Shown piece after piece: positions 7,833 to 17,886 of a stretch of DNA of 64,000 bases. The translations under genes and the position numbers were made by a program. Within the stretch, counting starts at the first letter, position 1; every line of letters starts with the position of its first letter. The notes beneath the pieces are model-generated. The model did no database searches and was not told where the DNA came from. It saw only the letters and a program-made list of their open reading frames with translations. Origin of the DNA: Pollutimonas sp963706785 (GTDB taxonomy: Bacteria; Pseudomonadota; Gammaproteobacteria; Burkholderiales; Burkholderiaceae_B); the NCBI GenBank assembly GCA_963706785.1, contig CAVPNJ010000003.1:1-64000 (forward strand), read 5' to 3'.

Positions 7833-9519
7833 ATGAGCACATCCAAACGCCTGCGGTCTGCGAATATTACCCAGGGTGCCGCGCGTGCCCCTAACCGCTC
7901 CATGTACTACGCTCTGGGCTACAAAGAAGAAGATTTCCAGAAGCCGATGGTGGGGGTGGCCAACGGCTACAGCACGATTACTCCATGCAATAGCGGCTTG
8001 CAAAAGCTTGCGGATGCAGCCATTGAAGCCATTGAGTCGTCCGGCGGCAACGCGCAGGTGTTTGGTACGCCAACGATTTCCGATGGCATGGCCATGGGCA
8101 CCGAGGGAATGAAATATTCACTGGTGTCCCGCGAAGTTATCGCTGACTGCGTTGAAACCTGTGTGCAGGGGCAATGGATGGATGGCGTAGTCGTGATTGG
8201 CGGGTGCGATAAGAATATGCCGGGTGGCATGATGGGAATGCTGCGCGCCAATGTGCCGGCCATCTATGTGTATGGCGGCACCATTCTGCCGGGCAGGCTG
8301 AATAATAAAGACCTGAACATCGTCAGCGTATTCGAAGCCGTGGGCGAGAACGCACGCGGGCCGCATGAGCGACCAAGAACTCAAGCAGATCGAGCTGCAC
8401 GCCATACCCGGACCAGGTTCCTGTGGCGGCATGTATACCGCCAACACCATGAGCTCCTCGTTCGAGGCGCTAGGCATGAGCCTGCCGTATTCGTCTACCA
8501 TGGCGAACGTACACGACGAAAAAACGCTTTCGGCCGCCGAATCGGCCCGTGTACTGCTAAAGGCAATCGAGCTTGATCTCAAGCCGCGCGATATCGTAAC
8601 GCGCAAATCTATTGAAAACGCGGTAGCGGTCATCATGGCCACGGGCGGTTCAACCAATGCCGTGCTTCATATTTTGGCCATTGCCCATGCCGCCGGAGTG
8701 GAATGGACCATCGACGATTTCGAGCGGGTGCGCAGGCGTGTGCCGGTTATCTGCGATCTGAAACCTAGCGGGCATTTCCTGGCAGTTGATTTTCACAAGG
8801 CCGGTGGCGTTCCACAGGTTATGAAAATATTGCTGGATGCCGGGCTCGTCAATGGCGATTGCATCACCATTACGGGCCAGACGATCGCTGAAATCCTGAA
8901 AGATGTTCCCAGCACTCCGGGCGCGGATCAAAATGTTATTTTCCCGATCGATAAGGCTCTTTACAAAGAAGGCCACTTGGCGATCCTTAAAGGAAATCTG
9001 TCTCCCGAAGGCGCGGTCGCTAAAATTACCGGCCTGAAGAACCCTGTCATGACTGGCCCGGCCCGTGTGTTCGACGACGAACAGTCTGCCTTGCAGGCCA
9101 TTCTTGATGGCAAGATCAAGGCCGGCGATGTCATGGTGTTGCGCTACCTCGGGCCTAAGGGTGGTCCCGGCATGCCCGAAATGCTGGCGCCAACGGGGGC
9201 CCTGATAGGCGCGGGGCTGGGCGATTCGGTGGGTCTTATCACCGATGGCCGCTTCTCAGGCGGAACTTGGGGCATGGTGGTTGGCCACGTTGCCCCTGAA
9301 GCAGCTGTGGGCGGTTGCATTGCCGTCGTGCACGAGGGCGATTCGATAACTATCGATGCGCATCAGCAACTGCTGGAACTGAATGTACCAGCGGAAGAAA
9401 TTACCGCGCGCCTTGCCAAGTGGAAGGCGCCAGCACCCCGCTATACCCGCGGCGTGCAGGCGAAATTCGCCTTTAATGCATCCACCGCGAGCACAGGGGC
9501 GGTACTCGACCGGTTCTAA
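7833..9519 (+). pseudogene. ilvD: Dihydroxy-acid dehydratase, split by a +1 frameshift
   Basis: Two overlapping frames together encode a normal-length IlvD of about 561 residues. The first (from 7833, AAGGA upstream) carries TPCNSG and GGCDKNMPGG with two of the iron-sulfur cysteines. The second (through 9519) carries the third cysteine in GSCGGMYTANTMSSS and the C-terminal LITDGRFSGGTWG. The frames switch at a GGG run (8358-8360), where one G fewer would restore GENARGRMSD. IlvD dehydrates 2,3-dihydroxy-isovalerate and -methylvalerate in valine, leucine and isoleucine synthesis. The gene is otherwise intact, so a sequencing error is quite possible and the real gene may work. Confidence 0.85.
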
Positions 9520-10214
9520 ACGAGGTCGAACAGCAGCACTTCAGCCTTGTTGCCGTCGGCAAGCGTAAGCAATGCCTCGTCGACAATTTTCACGCCATCG
9601 CCTGCGGCAAGCAATTGACCGTTAAGCGTCAATCCGCCGCGGGCGACATGCAGGTAGGCGTGGCGGCCCGCTGCGATCGGATGTTCGATACGTTCGTCGC
9701 CATCCAGCAAGGCGGCATACACCTTGGCGTCTTGTGCGATGGTTAATGAACCGTCGGTGCCGTCGGCCGACGCCACCAGACGCAGTTTGCCGCGTTTTTC
9801 TTCTTCTGAATAGCGCTTTTCCTGGTAGTTTGGCTTGATGCCGGAAAATTTCGGCGTGATCCAAATCTGCAGAAAATGGACCGGTTCGCTGTGTGAGTGG
9901 TTGAATTCACTATGACGCACGCCGGTGCCAGCACTCATGACTTGGACATCGCCCGGCCGGATTACCGAACCGGACCCCATGGAATCTTTGTGTTCCAGCG
10001 CGCCTTCCAATACATAGGAAATAATTTCCATGTCGCGGTGTGCGTGCGCGCCAAAGCCTTCACCCGGCTGCACTGTGTCGTCGTTGATGACGCGCAGATT
10101 GCTCCAGCCCATGTGGCGTTGGTCGTAGTATTCGGCAAACGAAAACGTATGGTAACTATTCAGCCAGCCGTGTTGTGCGTGGCCGCGATCAGCGGCTTTA
10201 CGAAGTTCGATCAT
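9516..10214 (-). CDS. yhhW: Pirin family protein, YhhW-type (quercetinase-like bicupin)
   Basis: About 232 residues, the length of E. coli YhhW and aligned with it throughout: LRKAADRGHAQHGWLNSYHTFSFAEYYD, then GAHAHRDMEIISYVLEGALEHKDSMG with the metal-binding His residues and Glu, then VMSAGTGVRHSEFN. YhhW can cleave quercetin with an N-terminal cupin iron; the physiological role is unclear. The second ATG (10214) gives better ribosome-site spacing than the one three bases earlier. The 3' end overlaps the ilvD stop by four bases, tail to tail. A divergent LysR with a palindrome between suggests control by that regulator. Confidence 0.92.
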   Translation of the reverse strand: MIELRKAADRGHAQHGWLNSYHTFSFAEYYDQRHMGWSNLRVINDDTVQPGEGFGAHAHRDMEIISYVLEGALEHKDSMGSGSVIRPGDVQVMSAGTGVRHSEFNHSHSEPVHFLQIWITPKFSGIKPNYQEKRYSEEEKRGKLRLVASADGTDGSLTIAQDAKVYAALLDGDERIEHPIAAGRHAYLHVARGGLTLNGQLLAAGDGVKIVDEALLTLADGNKAEVLLFDLV

Positions 10215-10306
10215 CATTTTCTCCAGTTTGTGTAGGAGTTGAGCTCCAATAACTGAGTTTAATATTTATCTATTCGATAAAATAGCGCAAAATATCGCTT
10301 AAATGC

Positions 10307-10321
10307 ATCGATTAAATCGAT
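10307..10321. promoter_or_regulatory. Palindrome between yhhW and divergent lysR
   Basis: ATCGATT-A-AATCGAT is a perfect 7-1-7 palindrome in an AT-rich divergent promoter region. A second imperfect repeat, CTATT/AATAG, lies at 10270-10285. LysR-type sites commonly have this T-N11-A form. Candidate operator for the regulator starting at 10365. Confidence 0.5.
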
Positions 10322-10364
10322 ATAACGTTTTGCTAACGGCGCTTCAGGATTGAACGGATCAACC

Positions 10365-11261
10365 ATGCAGGGACTTAAGACCACACTTGAGCAGTGGCGG
10401 GTATTGCAAGCCATCGTGCAATACGGTGGTTTTTCGCAGGCAGCCGAAGCGCTGCACCGCAGCCAGTCGTCCATCAGTTATATGGCATCCCGGCTGCAGG
10501 AGCAGCTGGGTATATCGCTCTTGATCATCGAAGGTCGAAAAGCCCGGCTTACCGAAAACGGCAAAGCGTTGCTCGCTGCGGCCACCGAGCTGTTATCCGA
10601 TGCGCAACAACTGGAACAGCTGGCGAAAAGGCTAGAGCAAGGCTGGGAGGCCGAGCTGAGGCTGGTCGTCGACGTGGCGTTTCCGACTCCAGTGCTATTG
10701 CAGGCCTTAAGTCAGTTCACACAGGTGGCGCCGCAAACCCGTGTTCAGTTAAGCGAAGTAGTGTTGTCCGGCGCGGATGAAGCGCTTCTAGAACAACGCG
10801 CCGACATTCTGATTGGTACGCGCGTGCCTGGCGGATATCTGGGCGATCTTCTGCTTAATGTCGATTTCATTGCTGTCGCGCATCCCGATCATGCGTTGCA
10901 TCGTCTGGGCCGAAGCTTAAGCTCTGAGGACTTGAAGCGCGAAATGCAGATAGTCCTGCGAGATTCCGGCACCGTCAGCCCGCGTGACGAAGGCTGGCTG
11001 GGATCGGCGCGGCGATGGACGGTAAGCAGTATGGAGACCTCATTGGCCATGGTTGCCGACGGCCTCGGTTTCGCGTGGCTGCCGCGCCATTTGATCCGTA
11101 AGCATCTGGAAGAGGGCAGTTTATGGCCCTTGCCCTTGAACGAGGGACAGATTCGACGGGTGTCGCTTTACCTGACGTTCGGGAAGGAAGCCAATATGGG
11201 CCCCGCGGCCCGGCAACTGGCCAAAATTCTGCAGACGGCAGTGCAGCGCGACAGCGACTGA
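10365..11261 (+). CDS. LysR-type regulator, likely of the adjacent pirin
   Basis: A 298-residue LysR protein. The helix-turn-helix lies in GFSQAAEALHRSQSSISYMASRLQEQLG, and the wing reads LLIIEGRKARLTENG. The effector domain has ELRLVVDVAFPTPVLLQALSQF and DGLGFAWLPRHLI. This is one of the LysR types commonly found head-to-head with yhhW pirins, which supports a local target. The ATG at 10365 is preferred to an upstream TTG at 10350, whose ribosome site would be adjacent to the codon. Confidence 0.9.
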   Translation: MQGLKTTLEQWRVLQAIVQYGGFSQAAEALHRSQSSISYMASRLQEQLGISLLIIEGRKARLTENGKALLAAATELLSDAQQLEQLAKRLEQGWEAELRLVVDVAFPTPVLLQALSQFTQVAPQTRVQLSEVVLSGADEALLEQRADILIGTRVPGGYLGDLLLNVDFIAVAHPDHALHRLGRSLSSEDLKREMQIVLRDSGTVSPRDEGWLGSARRWTVSSMETSLAMVADGLGFAWLPRHLIRKHLEEGSLWPLPLNEGQIRRVSLYLTFGKEANMGPAARQLAKILQTAVQRDSD

Positions 11262-11367
11262 CTTATTCTGTTTCCAGATCAAACGGGACCGTGAAAATCA
11301 GGCGCAGACAGTACTTGCGTAAGGCACGCGAAGTCGAAAAAAGCTGCAGGTTCGCTATAGAGACGAA

Positions 11368-12567
11368 TTACTTGATGAAGGCCGCCCGGTCGCGTAATAG
11401 TAGCCACAGGCAAAGGCCGGCGGGTATGATCAGTGACGCGTAAGCTAGGCTATAGCTGCCGAAAACGGTGGCGATCACTCCAAATAAGGGTGGCCCGACG
11501 ACAACGCCCAGAAAGGTCATAGACAAGGTACCGCCAGTGGCGAGGCTGGCCTGACCCTTGGGCGCCTGGCGCGCAACTTCGGCAAGGTACACGCCGTTCC
11601 AGCCGACCGCACTGCTGCCAAACAGCGAAAGAACCACGATGATGAGAACTTTGGAATCTGTGTATTGCAGCAGGGCGGTCGCCACCGCGCAGAACGCAAT
11701 CAAGACGGCAAGGGCGGCCAACATATTGGTTGAACCCAGGAATCGATCGGCCATATAGCCCCACAGAAGTCGGCCAGCCACGCCCGCCGCCTGCGCGATG
11801 GCTAGCGTAAAGCCCGCCACGATCAGGCCCATGCTCAGGTCCTCGTGCAGGAAAGTGACCAGATAGGTCGTAAGGGATAGCTGTGTAATCGAGAAAAGGA
11901 AAGAGACAGCGGCCAGGATGGTCAGACTGCGATGGCTGAACACCAGCTTCAGGGGTGCGGCCAGTCCGTTGCCGAAAGACAGGCGCTGGGCACGGTCTTT
12001 GTCGGCATCCAGCGCTGCACATAAAGGCTGGATAGCCGCAGCGCAAAGCAAGGTCGCGGCCGCGACGGTCAGGAACGCGCCTTGCCAGCCAATCAACTCA
12101 GCCAGGCTTGGGACGATTACACCGGCCAGCACACCGCCCAGCGGCACACCCGTTTGTTTGATGGAAAACACCAGGGACATGCGATGGGCCGGCGTGCTGC
12201 GCACGAGCAGATGGGAGCTGGCGGGCGTGATGGGCCCATAGCCTAATCCGACGAGTACGGCACCGGTGGCCATTGCCAGCGGCGACTCGATGGTGCTCAT
12301 GGCAACGCCTGCCGCGCTAAGTATGAGGCCCATCTGGCTCATGCGGATCGCGCCAAATCGTCTGACGGCGCCTCCGGCGAGCAAGCTGGCCGCCATTGCG
12401 CCGGCATAGGCCAATGCGATGTATAAGCCGACGTAGGCGGGCGATATGCCCAAGGATGCGGCGACGGAAGGAGCCACAACGGGAAGGGTGAGCAGGGCCA
12501 TTGCGGCCAGGGACTGCACGGTTAAGGTGGCGGCGAGTACAACGAATGCCGAGGGGGTAGAACTCAT
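11368..12567 (-). CDS. Major facilitator superfamily transporter
   Basis: About 399 residues with twelve predicted hydrophobic helices. Family signs are GLYIALAYAGAMAASLLAGGAVRRFG (loop 2-3 with the arginine pair) and GLGYGPITPASSHLL in helix 4. The sequence FSIKQTGVPLGGVLAG corresponds to helix 5 of the CynX/NimT-like or organic-acid MFS group. The substrate is unknown. The start at 12567 follows AGGAT; an upstream in-frame ATG would add 14 basic residues. It runs divergently from nadE and converges on the LysR gene. Confidence 0.85.
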   Translation of the reverse strand: MSSTPSAFVVLAATLTVQSLAAMALLTLPVVAPSVAASLGISPAYVGLYIALAYAGAMAASLLAGGAVRRFGAIRMSQMGLILSAAGVAMSTIESPLAMATGAVLVGLGYGPITPASSHLLVRSTPAHRMSLVFSIKQTGVPLGGVLAGVIVPSLAELIGWQGAFLTVAAATLLCAAAIQPLCAALDADKDRAQRLSFGNGLAAPLKLVFSHRSLTILAAVSFLFSITQLSLTTYLVTFLHEDLSMGLIVAGFTLAIAQAAGVAGRLLWGYMADRFLGSTNMLAALAVLIAFCAVATALLQYTDSKVLIIVVLSLFGSSAVGWNGVYLAEVARQAPKGQASLATGGTLSMTFLGVVVGPPLFGVIATVFGSYSLAYASLIIPAGLCLWLLLRDRAAFIK

Positions 12568-12716
12568 GACGCAGATCCTGGTTTTGGTCGCGGATAGGGT
12601 GCGGATCATGCCGTCATGATGCCGTGGCCGGACGTTACTTCGCGTATCATAACCTTCTGCGGCAGGGCGAATTGCCCGACTCTTTTTATATCGAGCCCAA
12701 CCGGAAAGGACATATC

Positions 12717-13553
12717 GTGTTAACTACCGAGCAACGCGCCATGCAGCGCGACATTATTACCGAACTTCGTGTAAGCAGCGCTTTCGATGCCAAGCGGGAA
12801 ATAGACCGACGTACAAACTTTCTTGCCGATTACTTGATATCGACCGGGCATCATGCCTTGGTTCTTGGGATAAGCGGCGGTGTGGATTCGCTGCTCGGCG
12901 GCTTACTATCGCAACGGGCCGTGCAAACAGCACGCCAACGCGGTCATAAGGCCACATTTATTGCCATGCGCCTGCCTTACGGCGAGCAGCGAGACGAGCA
13001 TGACGCCCAGGCATGTATCGATGTCATCAAGCCCGACGAGATCGTTACGGTGAACATCAAGCCGGCAAGCGATGCGATGCTTGCGAAGCTACTCGAAGCC
13101 GAGGTGGAGTTTCGGGATGTCGCCCATCAAGACTTTCTGTTGGGCAACATTAAAGCGCGTCAGCGCATGATCGCGCAGTATGCCGTGGCGGGCGCGCACA
13201 GTGGTCTAGTGGTGGGAACGGATCACGCCGCCGAAGCGCTGATGGGTTTTTTCACCAAATTCGGAGACGGCGCCGCCGACATTACGCCCTTGGCTGGCTT
13301 AGTCAAACGCCGGGTGCGGGCGCTGGCGCAAGGAATGGGGGCGCCCGACAAACTGGTTTTCAAGGTGCCTACCGCCGATCTCGAAACATTGGCCCCTTTA
13401 AAGCCCGATGAAGATGCCTTCGGCATGACCTACGACGAGATCGACGACTTTCTGGAAGGCAAAGACGTCGCCGAAAAGGTGTACGACGTTGTGGTGCGAA
13501 CTTACCGGAATACCGCCCACAAGCGCGCCTTGCCGGTGGCCCCGTCTGCCTAG
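12717..13553 (+). CDS. nadE: Ammonia-dependent NAD synthetase
   Basis: 278 residues from a GTG start (AAAGGA six bases upstream), the length of E. coli NadE. It contains the ATP pyrophosphatase P-loop SGGVDS at residues 53-58, FIAMRLPYGEQRDEHDAQ, GNIKARQRMIAQY, VVGTDHAAEALMGFFTKFGDG and the closing VPTADLE and EHKR-like (TAHKRALP) elements. The enzyme amidates deamido-NAD with ammonia and ATP in the last step of NAD synthesis. The glutaminase domain of the long form is absent. A strong terminator follows. Confidence 0.95.
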   Translation: MLTTEQRAMQRDIITELRVSSAFDAKREIDRRTNFLADYLISTGHHALVLGISGGVDSLLGGLLSQRAVQTARQRGHKATFIAMRLPYGEQRDEHDAQACIDVIKPDEIVTVNIKPASDAMLAKLLEAEVEFRDVAHQDFLLGNIKARQRMIAQYAVAGAHSGLVVGTDHAAEALMGFFTKFGDGAADITPLAGLVKRRVRALAQGMGAPDKLVFKVPTADLETLAPLKPDEDAFGMTYDEIDDFLEGKDVAEKVYDVVVRTYRNTAHKRALPVAPSA

Positions 13554-13560
13554 TCCCTAG

Positions 13561-13590
13561 GAACGGCGGCACATGCCACCGTTCTTTTTT
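13561..13590 (+). terminator. Rho-independent terminator of nadE
   Basis: GAACGG (13561-13566) and CCGTTC (13579-13584) form the outer stem, with GGCA/GCCA-like inner pairing, followed by a run of T to 13590. It sits 8 bases after the nadE stop, facing the convergent TPP enzyme gene. Confidence 0.8.
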
Positions 13591-13605
13591 AGGCAACTCG
13601 GATTA

Positions 13606-15153
13606 CTAGATTACGGCTTCGATTAGAAATGGACCCTTGCGCGCGATTGCCGAGCGCAAAAGGTCGATAAAGCCGCTAGTATCGGTGGCCCGGCCCGCCT
13701 CGACGCCGGCCGCTTTGGCCATATGTACCCAATCGAAGGTGGGGTTATCCAGATCCAGCATTCGACGTGCATTGCGGCCCGGTTCACCAGCGCCCACCAT
13801 TTTCAGCTCGTTGTGCAGAATGGCGTAGCTGCGGTTGGCGAAAATAATAGTGATGACATCAAGTTGCTCACGGGCCTGCGTCCATAAGCCTTGCAACGTA
13901 TACATGCCGCTTCCGTCGGCTTGCATCAGTATCACTTTACGGTCCGGGCAGGCCACAGCTGCGCCGGTGGCAAGGGGGATTCCGATACCGATGGCGCCAC
14001 CTGTAATTTGCAGGAAGTCGTGGGGCGCAGCGCCAAAGGTGGATTTGAAGGAATCGCGCCCCGAGCTTACCGATTCATCACAGATGATGGCGTTATCGGG
14101 ACTTAGCACGCCGATAGCCTGGATGACGGCCGCGGCATTCAGTACGCCGTTCGGCAATTGCGTCGCCGTGCGTTCGGACGTGACGGGAGCGATGGTGCTG
14201 TCGGCACCTACCGCATCAGCGAGCGCTTCTAGGGCCTGTTCCAGATCGTCGCCGGCACGGGCCAATTGAATGCTTTGGCAAGTATCGGGTGCAAGTAATC
14301 CGGGCTTGCCGGGATAGGCGAAGAAAGCCACAGGTGCCTTGGCGCCGATCAGAATCAGTTGTTCTGTGTTTTCCAGCGCTTTAAGAGCGAGATCGACGCT
14401 AAACGGTACACGATCGATCATGACACGCCCGGCACCGCGTTCGACTCGTCCGTTGGACTGCTGTGCCATCAGGCGCGCGCCCGTTTTAACGGCGATGCGG
14501 CTCGCTGTTTCCAACGCCTTACCGCGCAAGGCTTTACCGGACAGCAAAATGACGGTATTGCGGCCGTTGCGCAAAGCCTGGGTAGCGGCTTGCAATGCGG
14601 CCGAATCTACGGGGGACAACGCGGCAACAGATGCGCGCTGTATGTCGGCCGGGGCGTCCGTCCAGGCAGCATCGGCCGGCAGTATTAATGTCGCGATTCC
14701 CCCGGGGCCGCTACGCGCCGCTTCAACCGCCGCGGCAGCGGATGGGGAAACGTCGGCGGCTGACTGTATCCGGTGCACCCAGTCGGACATCGGCCGTGCC
14801 AGACTTTCAATGTCGCTGGTCAGCGGGGCATCGTATTGCAAATGATGCGTCGCGTGGTCACCGACAATGTTGATCATTGGGGTGTTGGCGCGGCGAGCAT
14901 TATGAATGTTCGCCAGGCCGTTAGCCAGGCCTGGCCCAAGGTGCAGAAGCGTTGCGGCGGGTTTGTCGGCCATGCGCGCATAACCGTCGGCGGCCCCGGT
15001 GACGACCCCTTCGAACAGACCCAAAATGCACCGCATTTGAGGTTTTTTGTCTAGAGCCGCTACAAAATGCATTTCCGATGTACCGGGATTCGCAAAACAT
15101 ACGTCAACATCGTTTGCCAATAACGTGTCGCAAAGACTATCTGCACCATTCAT
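13606..15153 (-). CDS. Thiamine-diphosphate enzyme, acetolactate synthase large-subunit-like
   Basis: 515 residues with the three domains of the decarboxylase/synthase family. Glu48 in LGLFEGVVTGAADGYARM is the cofactor-activating glutamate. The central domain lies around residues 190-330, and the C-terminal cofactor domain has GGAIGIGIPLATGAAVACP and ADGSGMYTLQGLWTQARE followed by FANRSYAIL. The usual GDG of the Mg motif reads ADG here and the NN pair reads NR, so the metal site is atypical. It could decarboxylate a 2-oxo acid rather than make acetolactate. It is first-to-last in a minus-strand run with two Bug receptors and a gamma-glutamyltransferase, suggesting a role in breakdown of an imported compound. 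Confidence 0.82.
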   Translation of the reverse strand: MNGADSLCDTLLANDVDVCFANPGTSEMHFVAALDKKPQMRCILGLFEGVVTGAADGYARMADKPAATLLHLGPGLANGLANIHNARRANTPMINIVGDHATHHLQYDAPLTSDIESLARPMSDWVHRIQSAADVSPSAAAAVEAARSGPGGIATLILPADAAWTDAPADIQRASVAALSPVDSAALQAATQALRNGRNTVILLSGKALRGKALETASRIAVKTGARLMAQQSNGRVERGAGRVMIDRVPFSVDLALKALENTEQLILIGAKAPVAFFAYPGKPGLLAPDTCQSIQLARAGDDLEQALEALADAVGADSTIAPVTSERTATQLPNGVLNAAAVIQAIGVLSPDNAIICDESVSSGRDSFKSTFGAAPHDFLQITGGAIGIGIPLATGAAVACPDRKVILMQADGSGMYTLQGLWTQAREQLDVITIIFANRSYAILHNELKMVGAGEPGRNARRMLDLDNPTFDWVHMAKAAGVEAGRATDTSGFIDLLRSAIARKGPFLIEAVI

Positions 15154-15208
15154 GGATAAAACCTTTCGTTGCTAATTCATAAAAAAGTAGAAATATGACA
15201 ATCGGGAG

Positions 15209-16213
15209 CTACTGTGTCTTGATGTCGCGGTCTTTTACCAACTTGCCCCAACGTTCGCGTTCTTTGCGTTCGAAAGCAGCCAGATCATCGCCGAACAGTG
15301 TGCCTGCCTGTGCACCGATGGCGATGTATTTTGTCTGTAAGTCCGGTGACGCCAAGGCTTCTTTCGCAGCACCAATCAATTTGTCCACGGCTTCTTTAGG
15401 TGTGCCTTTAGGCGCATAAAGCGCAAACCAGGCGGTTACGTCAACACTCGGATAGCCGGATTCGGCCACCGTGGGGATATCAGGTGCCGAAGGCGACCGC
15501 TTAGCCGAGGTAACCGCGATCCCGCGCACTTTCGAACCATCTTTGATCTGTGCCAGGGTACTGGGCAAATTGTCTATGAGTACGGAAACCTGGTCGCCGA
15601 TCAGGGCGGGGAGGGATGCCGAGACGCCTTTGAACGGAATGTGCAGCATTTCAATACCAGCGACCTGTTCAAGGTAAGCGCCGGTAAGATGAACCGATGA
15701 GCCCACGCCTGGAGTGGCGTAGGTCAGCTTCGCGTCCTTAGCCGCTTTTGCTGCGTTGACCAGATCCTTCACGTTCTTGATGTTCGATTTTGCATTGACC
15801 GCAATCACATTAGGAGTAGTCACAACCAGCGCAATAGGCTCGAAATCCTTCTCGGGATTGAACGACATATCTTTGTACAGGAATTGATTGATGGTTTGCG
15901 TGCCGATGGTTCCCATACCTATGGTGTAGCCGTCCGGCTTGGCTCGAGCAACAACGCCCATGCCAATGTTGCCGCCTGCACCCGCCCGATTCTCAACAAC
16001 TATCGTTTGCCCCAATTTGGCTTCCATGGCTTGAGCTATGGTTCTGGCCGCGATGTCGGTCGTGCCCGCAGGAGGGTAGGGCACGACCAGGGTGATGGGC
16101 TTTTCAGGGTAGCTGGCGGCGTGCGCCGTCATGACCGTTGCCAGCGTAGCCAATGTGGCATAAGCCAAACGTTTAAGAGTGGTCCGGCCGCGGGGCTGGT
16201 GTTTCAGTATCAT
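15209..16213 (-). CDS. Bug/TctC-family periplasmic solute receptor 1
   Basis: 334 residues with an N-terminal signal sequence ending near AHAA-SYPEKPI. Family motifs are VPYPPAGTTDIAAR, ENRAGAGGNIG, AKPDGYTIGMG, and YATPGVGSSVHLTG, which shape the carboxylate-binding cleft; YPSVDVTAWFALYAPKGTP lies in the C-lobe. Such proteins bind small organic acids or amides in the periplasm. GAGGAG precedes the ATG. No tctA or tctB is present. It sits between the TPP enzyme and the gamma-glutamyltransferase on the same strand, with 36-55 base gaps, so co-transcription is likely. Confidence 0.93.
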   Translation of the reverse strand: MILKHQPRGRTTLKRLAYATLATLATVMTAHAASYPEKPITLVVPYPPAGTTDIAARTIAQAMEAKLGQTIVVENRAGAGGNIGMGVVARAKPDGYTIGMGTIGTQTINQFLYKDMSFNPEKDFEPIALVVTTPNVIAVNAKSNIKNVKDLVNAAKAAKDAKLTYATPGVGSSVHLTGAYLEQVAGIEMLHIPFKGVSASLPALIGDQVSVLIDNLPSTLAQIKDGSKVRGIAVTSAKRSPSAPDIPTVAESGYPSVDVTAWFALYAPKGTPKEAVDKLIGAAKEALASPDLQTKYIAIGAQAGTLFGDDLAAFERKERERWGKLVKDRDIKTQ

Positions 16214-16249
16214 CGTTTTGTCTCCTCTTCTGCTGCGTGATGGGTCGGT

Positions 16250-17849
16250 TTAGTATCCGACTGCTTGCCCGTCTCGACGGGGGTCTGATGCGGCGATATA
16301 ACCGCCATGTTCTTGACGCAGAATCACCTGCGCGGCGCCGAAATCCAGGCTGTCTGGGCTTTGCGGCTCGATACGATGGCCGGCGGCTTTCAAGACTGCG
16401 AGCGCTGGCGCCGGGACACGCGATTCAAGCATTACGCGGGGCCCCGGCTCTACACGAAACCTTGGGGCGTCGACGGCTGCCTGAGGATTGCGCTGCAGAT
16501 CGACCAGTTGCTGCATCATCTGGACGTGACCCTGAGCCTGCATGTTGCCGCCCATGACGCCGAAGCTGGCAAAAGGCTGCCCTTTGCGCGTGATGAAAGC
16601 CGGAATAATGGTGTGCATAGGGCGTTTCTGCGGGGCAACCTGATTGCGGTGACCTGGAACCAGGGAAAAATTGCGGCCCCGATTATGCAGCGCGATACCG
16701 GTGTCGGGCACGACCACGCCCGAACCAAATCCATGGTAATTCGACTGAATGAACGAGACCATCATGCCACTACTATCTGCCGCGGTAAGGTAAACCGTGC
16801 CCCCTTGTTCGGGTGAGGCCGGCGATTGGCGTAGCAGCGCGCTTAGGGTCGATCAGCGCTGCGCGGCTGCGCAAATAGGCGGGGTCCAACATTTGTTGCG
16901 TCAGCTCGTTCATGCCGATCGGATCGCCAACATGCTGATGCAGATCGGCAAAGGCCAACTTCATTGCTTCGATCGGCAGATGAAATAGACCAATCGGGTC
17001 GTCGGCTTGCGGTGGATCGAAGGTGTCGAGCATGCCCAGTGCCATCAGGGCGGCGATGCCTTGCCCATTCGGAGGCAATTCATGCAGTAGGTAGTCGCCC
17101 CGATACTGCATAGCGATGGGTTCTACCCAGTCGCATGAATGGCTTTGCAGGTCGGCAGCGACCATAGAGCCTCCGGTTTGCGCCGCGAACGCGGCAATCC
17201 GGTCTGCTAGTTCGCCTTCGTAGAGGTCTCGGCCTAGCGTTTCCGCTATGCGTTGTAAGGTGCGCGCCTGTGCCGGGAAACGCCAGATATCGCCAGCCTT
17301 CGGTGGGGCCCCGCCCGGAAGAAAGGCGGCGGCGAAGCCTGGTTGATCTTTCAGCCGTGGCGCTTGTAGTGCCCATTGACGCGCGATAACCGGCGATACG
17401 GCAAAGCCATCGGTGGCATAGCCGATGGCGGGCTCAAATAACGCAGCAAAGGGCAATTTTCCAAAGCGCCTGGAAAGTTCCGCCCATCCTGCAACCTGTC
17501 CTGGAACCGTAACCGTATCCCAGCCTAGTTCCGGCATTGCATCGCGTCCCGCGAAGCGTTCCGGCGTCCAAGCTGCTGGCGCACGGCCCGACGCATTCAG
17601 GCCATGTAATCGGCCCTGGTCCCAAACCAATGCAAAGGCATCACCGCCAATACCGTTCATGACGGGTTCGACCACCGTCAGCGTGATGGCGGCCGCAAGT
17701 GCGGCGTCCACGGCGTTTCCGCCGGATAACAGCATGCGTAAGCCGGCTTGGGCGGCCAACGGCTGGGATGTACTTACAGCATTTGGCGCCAGGACAGGCA
17801 GTACGTTGGCTTTGATTAGGGAAGTCCCAGAATGAGTTGGCTGACACAA
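16250..17849 (-). pseudogene. Gamma-glutamyltransferase family hydrolase, split by a frameshift
   Basis: Two adjacent frames make one protein of about 530 residues. The N-terminal frame (17849-16773) has LAAQAGLRMLLSGGNAVDAALAAA and GIGGDAFALVWD, the large-subunit signatures. The C-terminal frame (through 16250) has GGTVYLTAADSSG, whose Thr (codon at 16796-16798) is the expected autocleavage nucleophile, then NYHGFGSGVVVPDTGIALHNRG. The shift lies between about 16829 and 16841, where one base too many is present. These Ntn hydrolases cleave gamma-glutamyl or related amide bonds. The TTG start is uncertain and no signal peptide is obvious. The rest is intact, so sequencing error remains possible. 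Confidence 0.8.
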
Positions 17850-17886
17850 GATGACTCTCTGTAAAAAGGTGAAGAAAATGACGTCG

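Noticed and set aside
8365..9519. The second ilvD frame as an independent gene starting at ATG 8365
   Set aside because: That ATG is an internal conserved Met of IlvD and lacks a ribosome site; the frame lacks two iron-sulfur cysteines.
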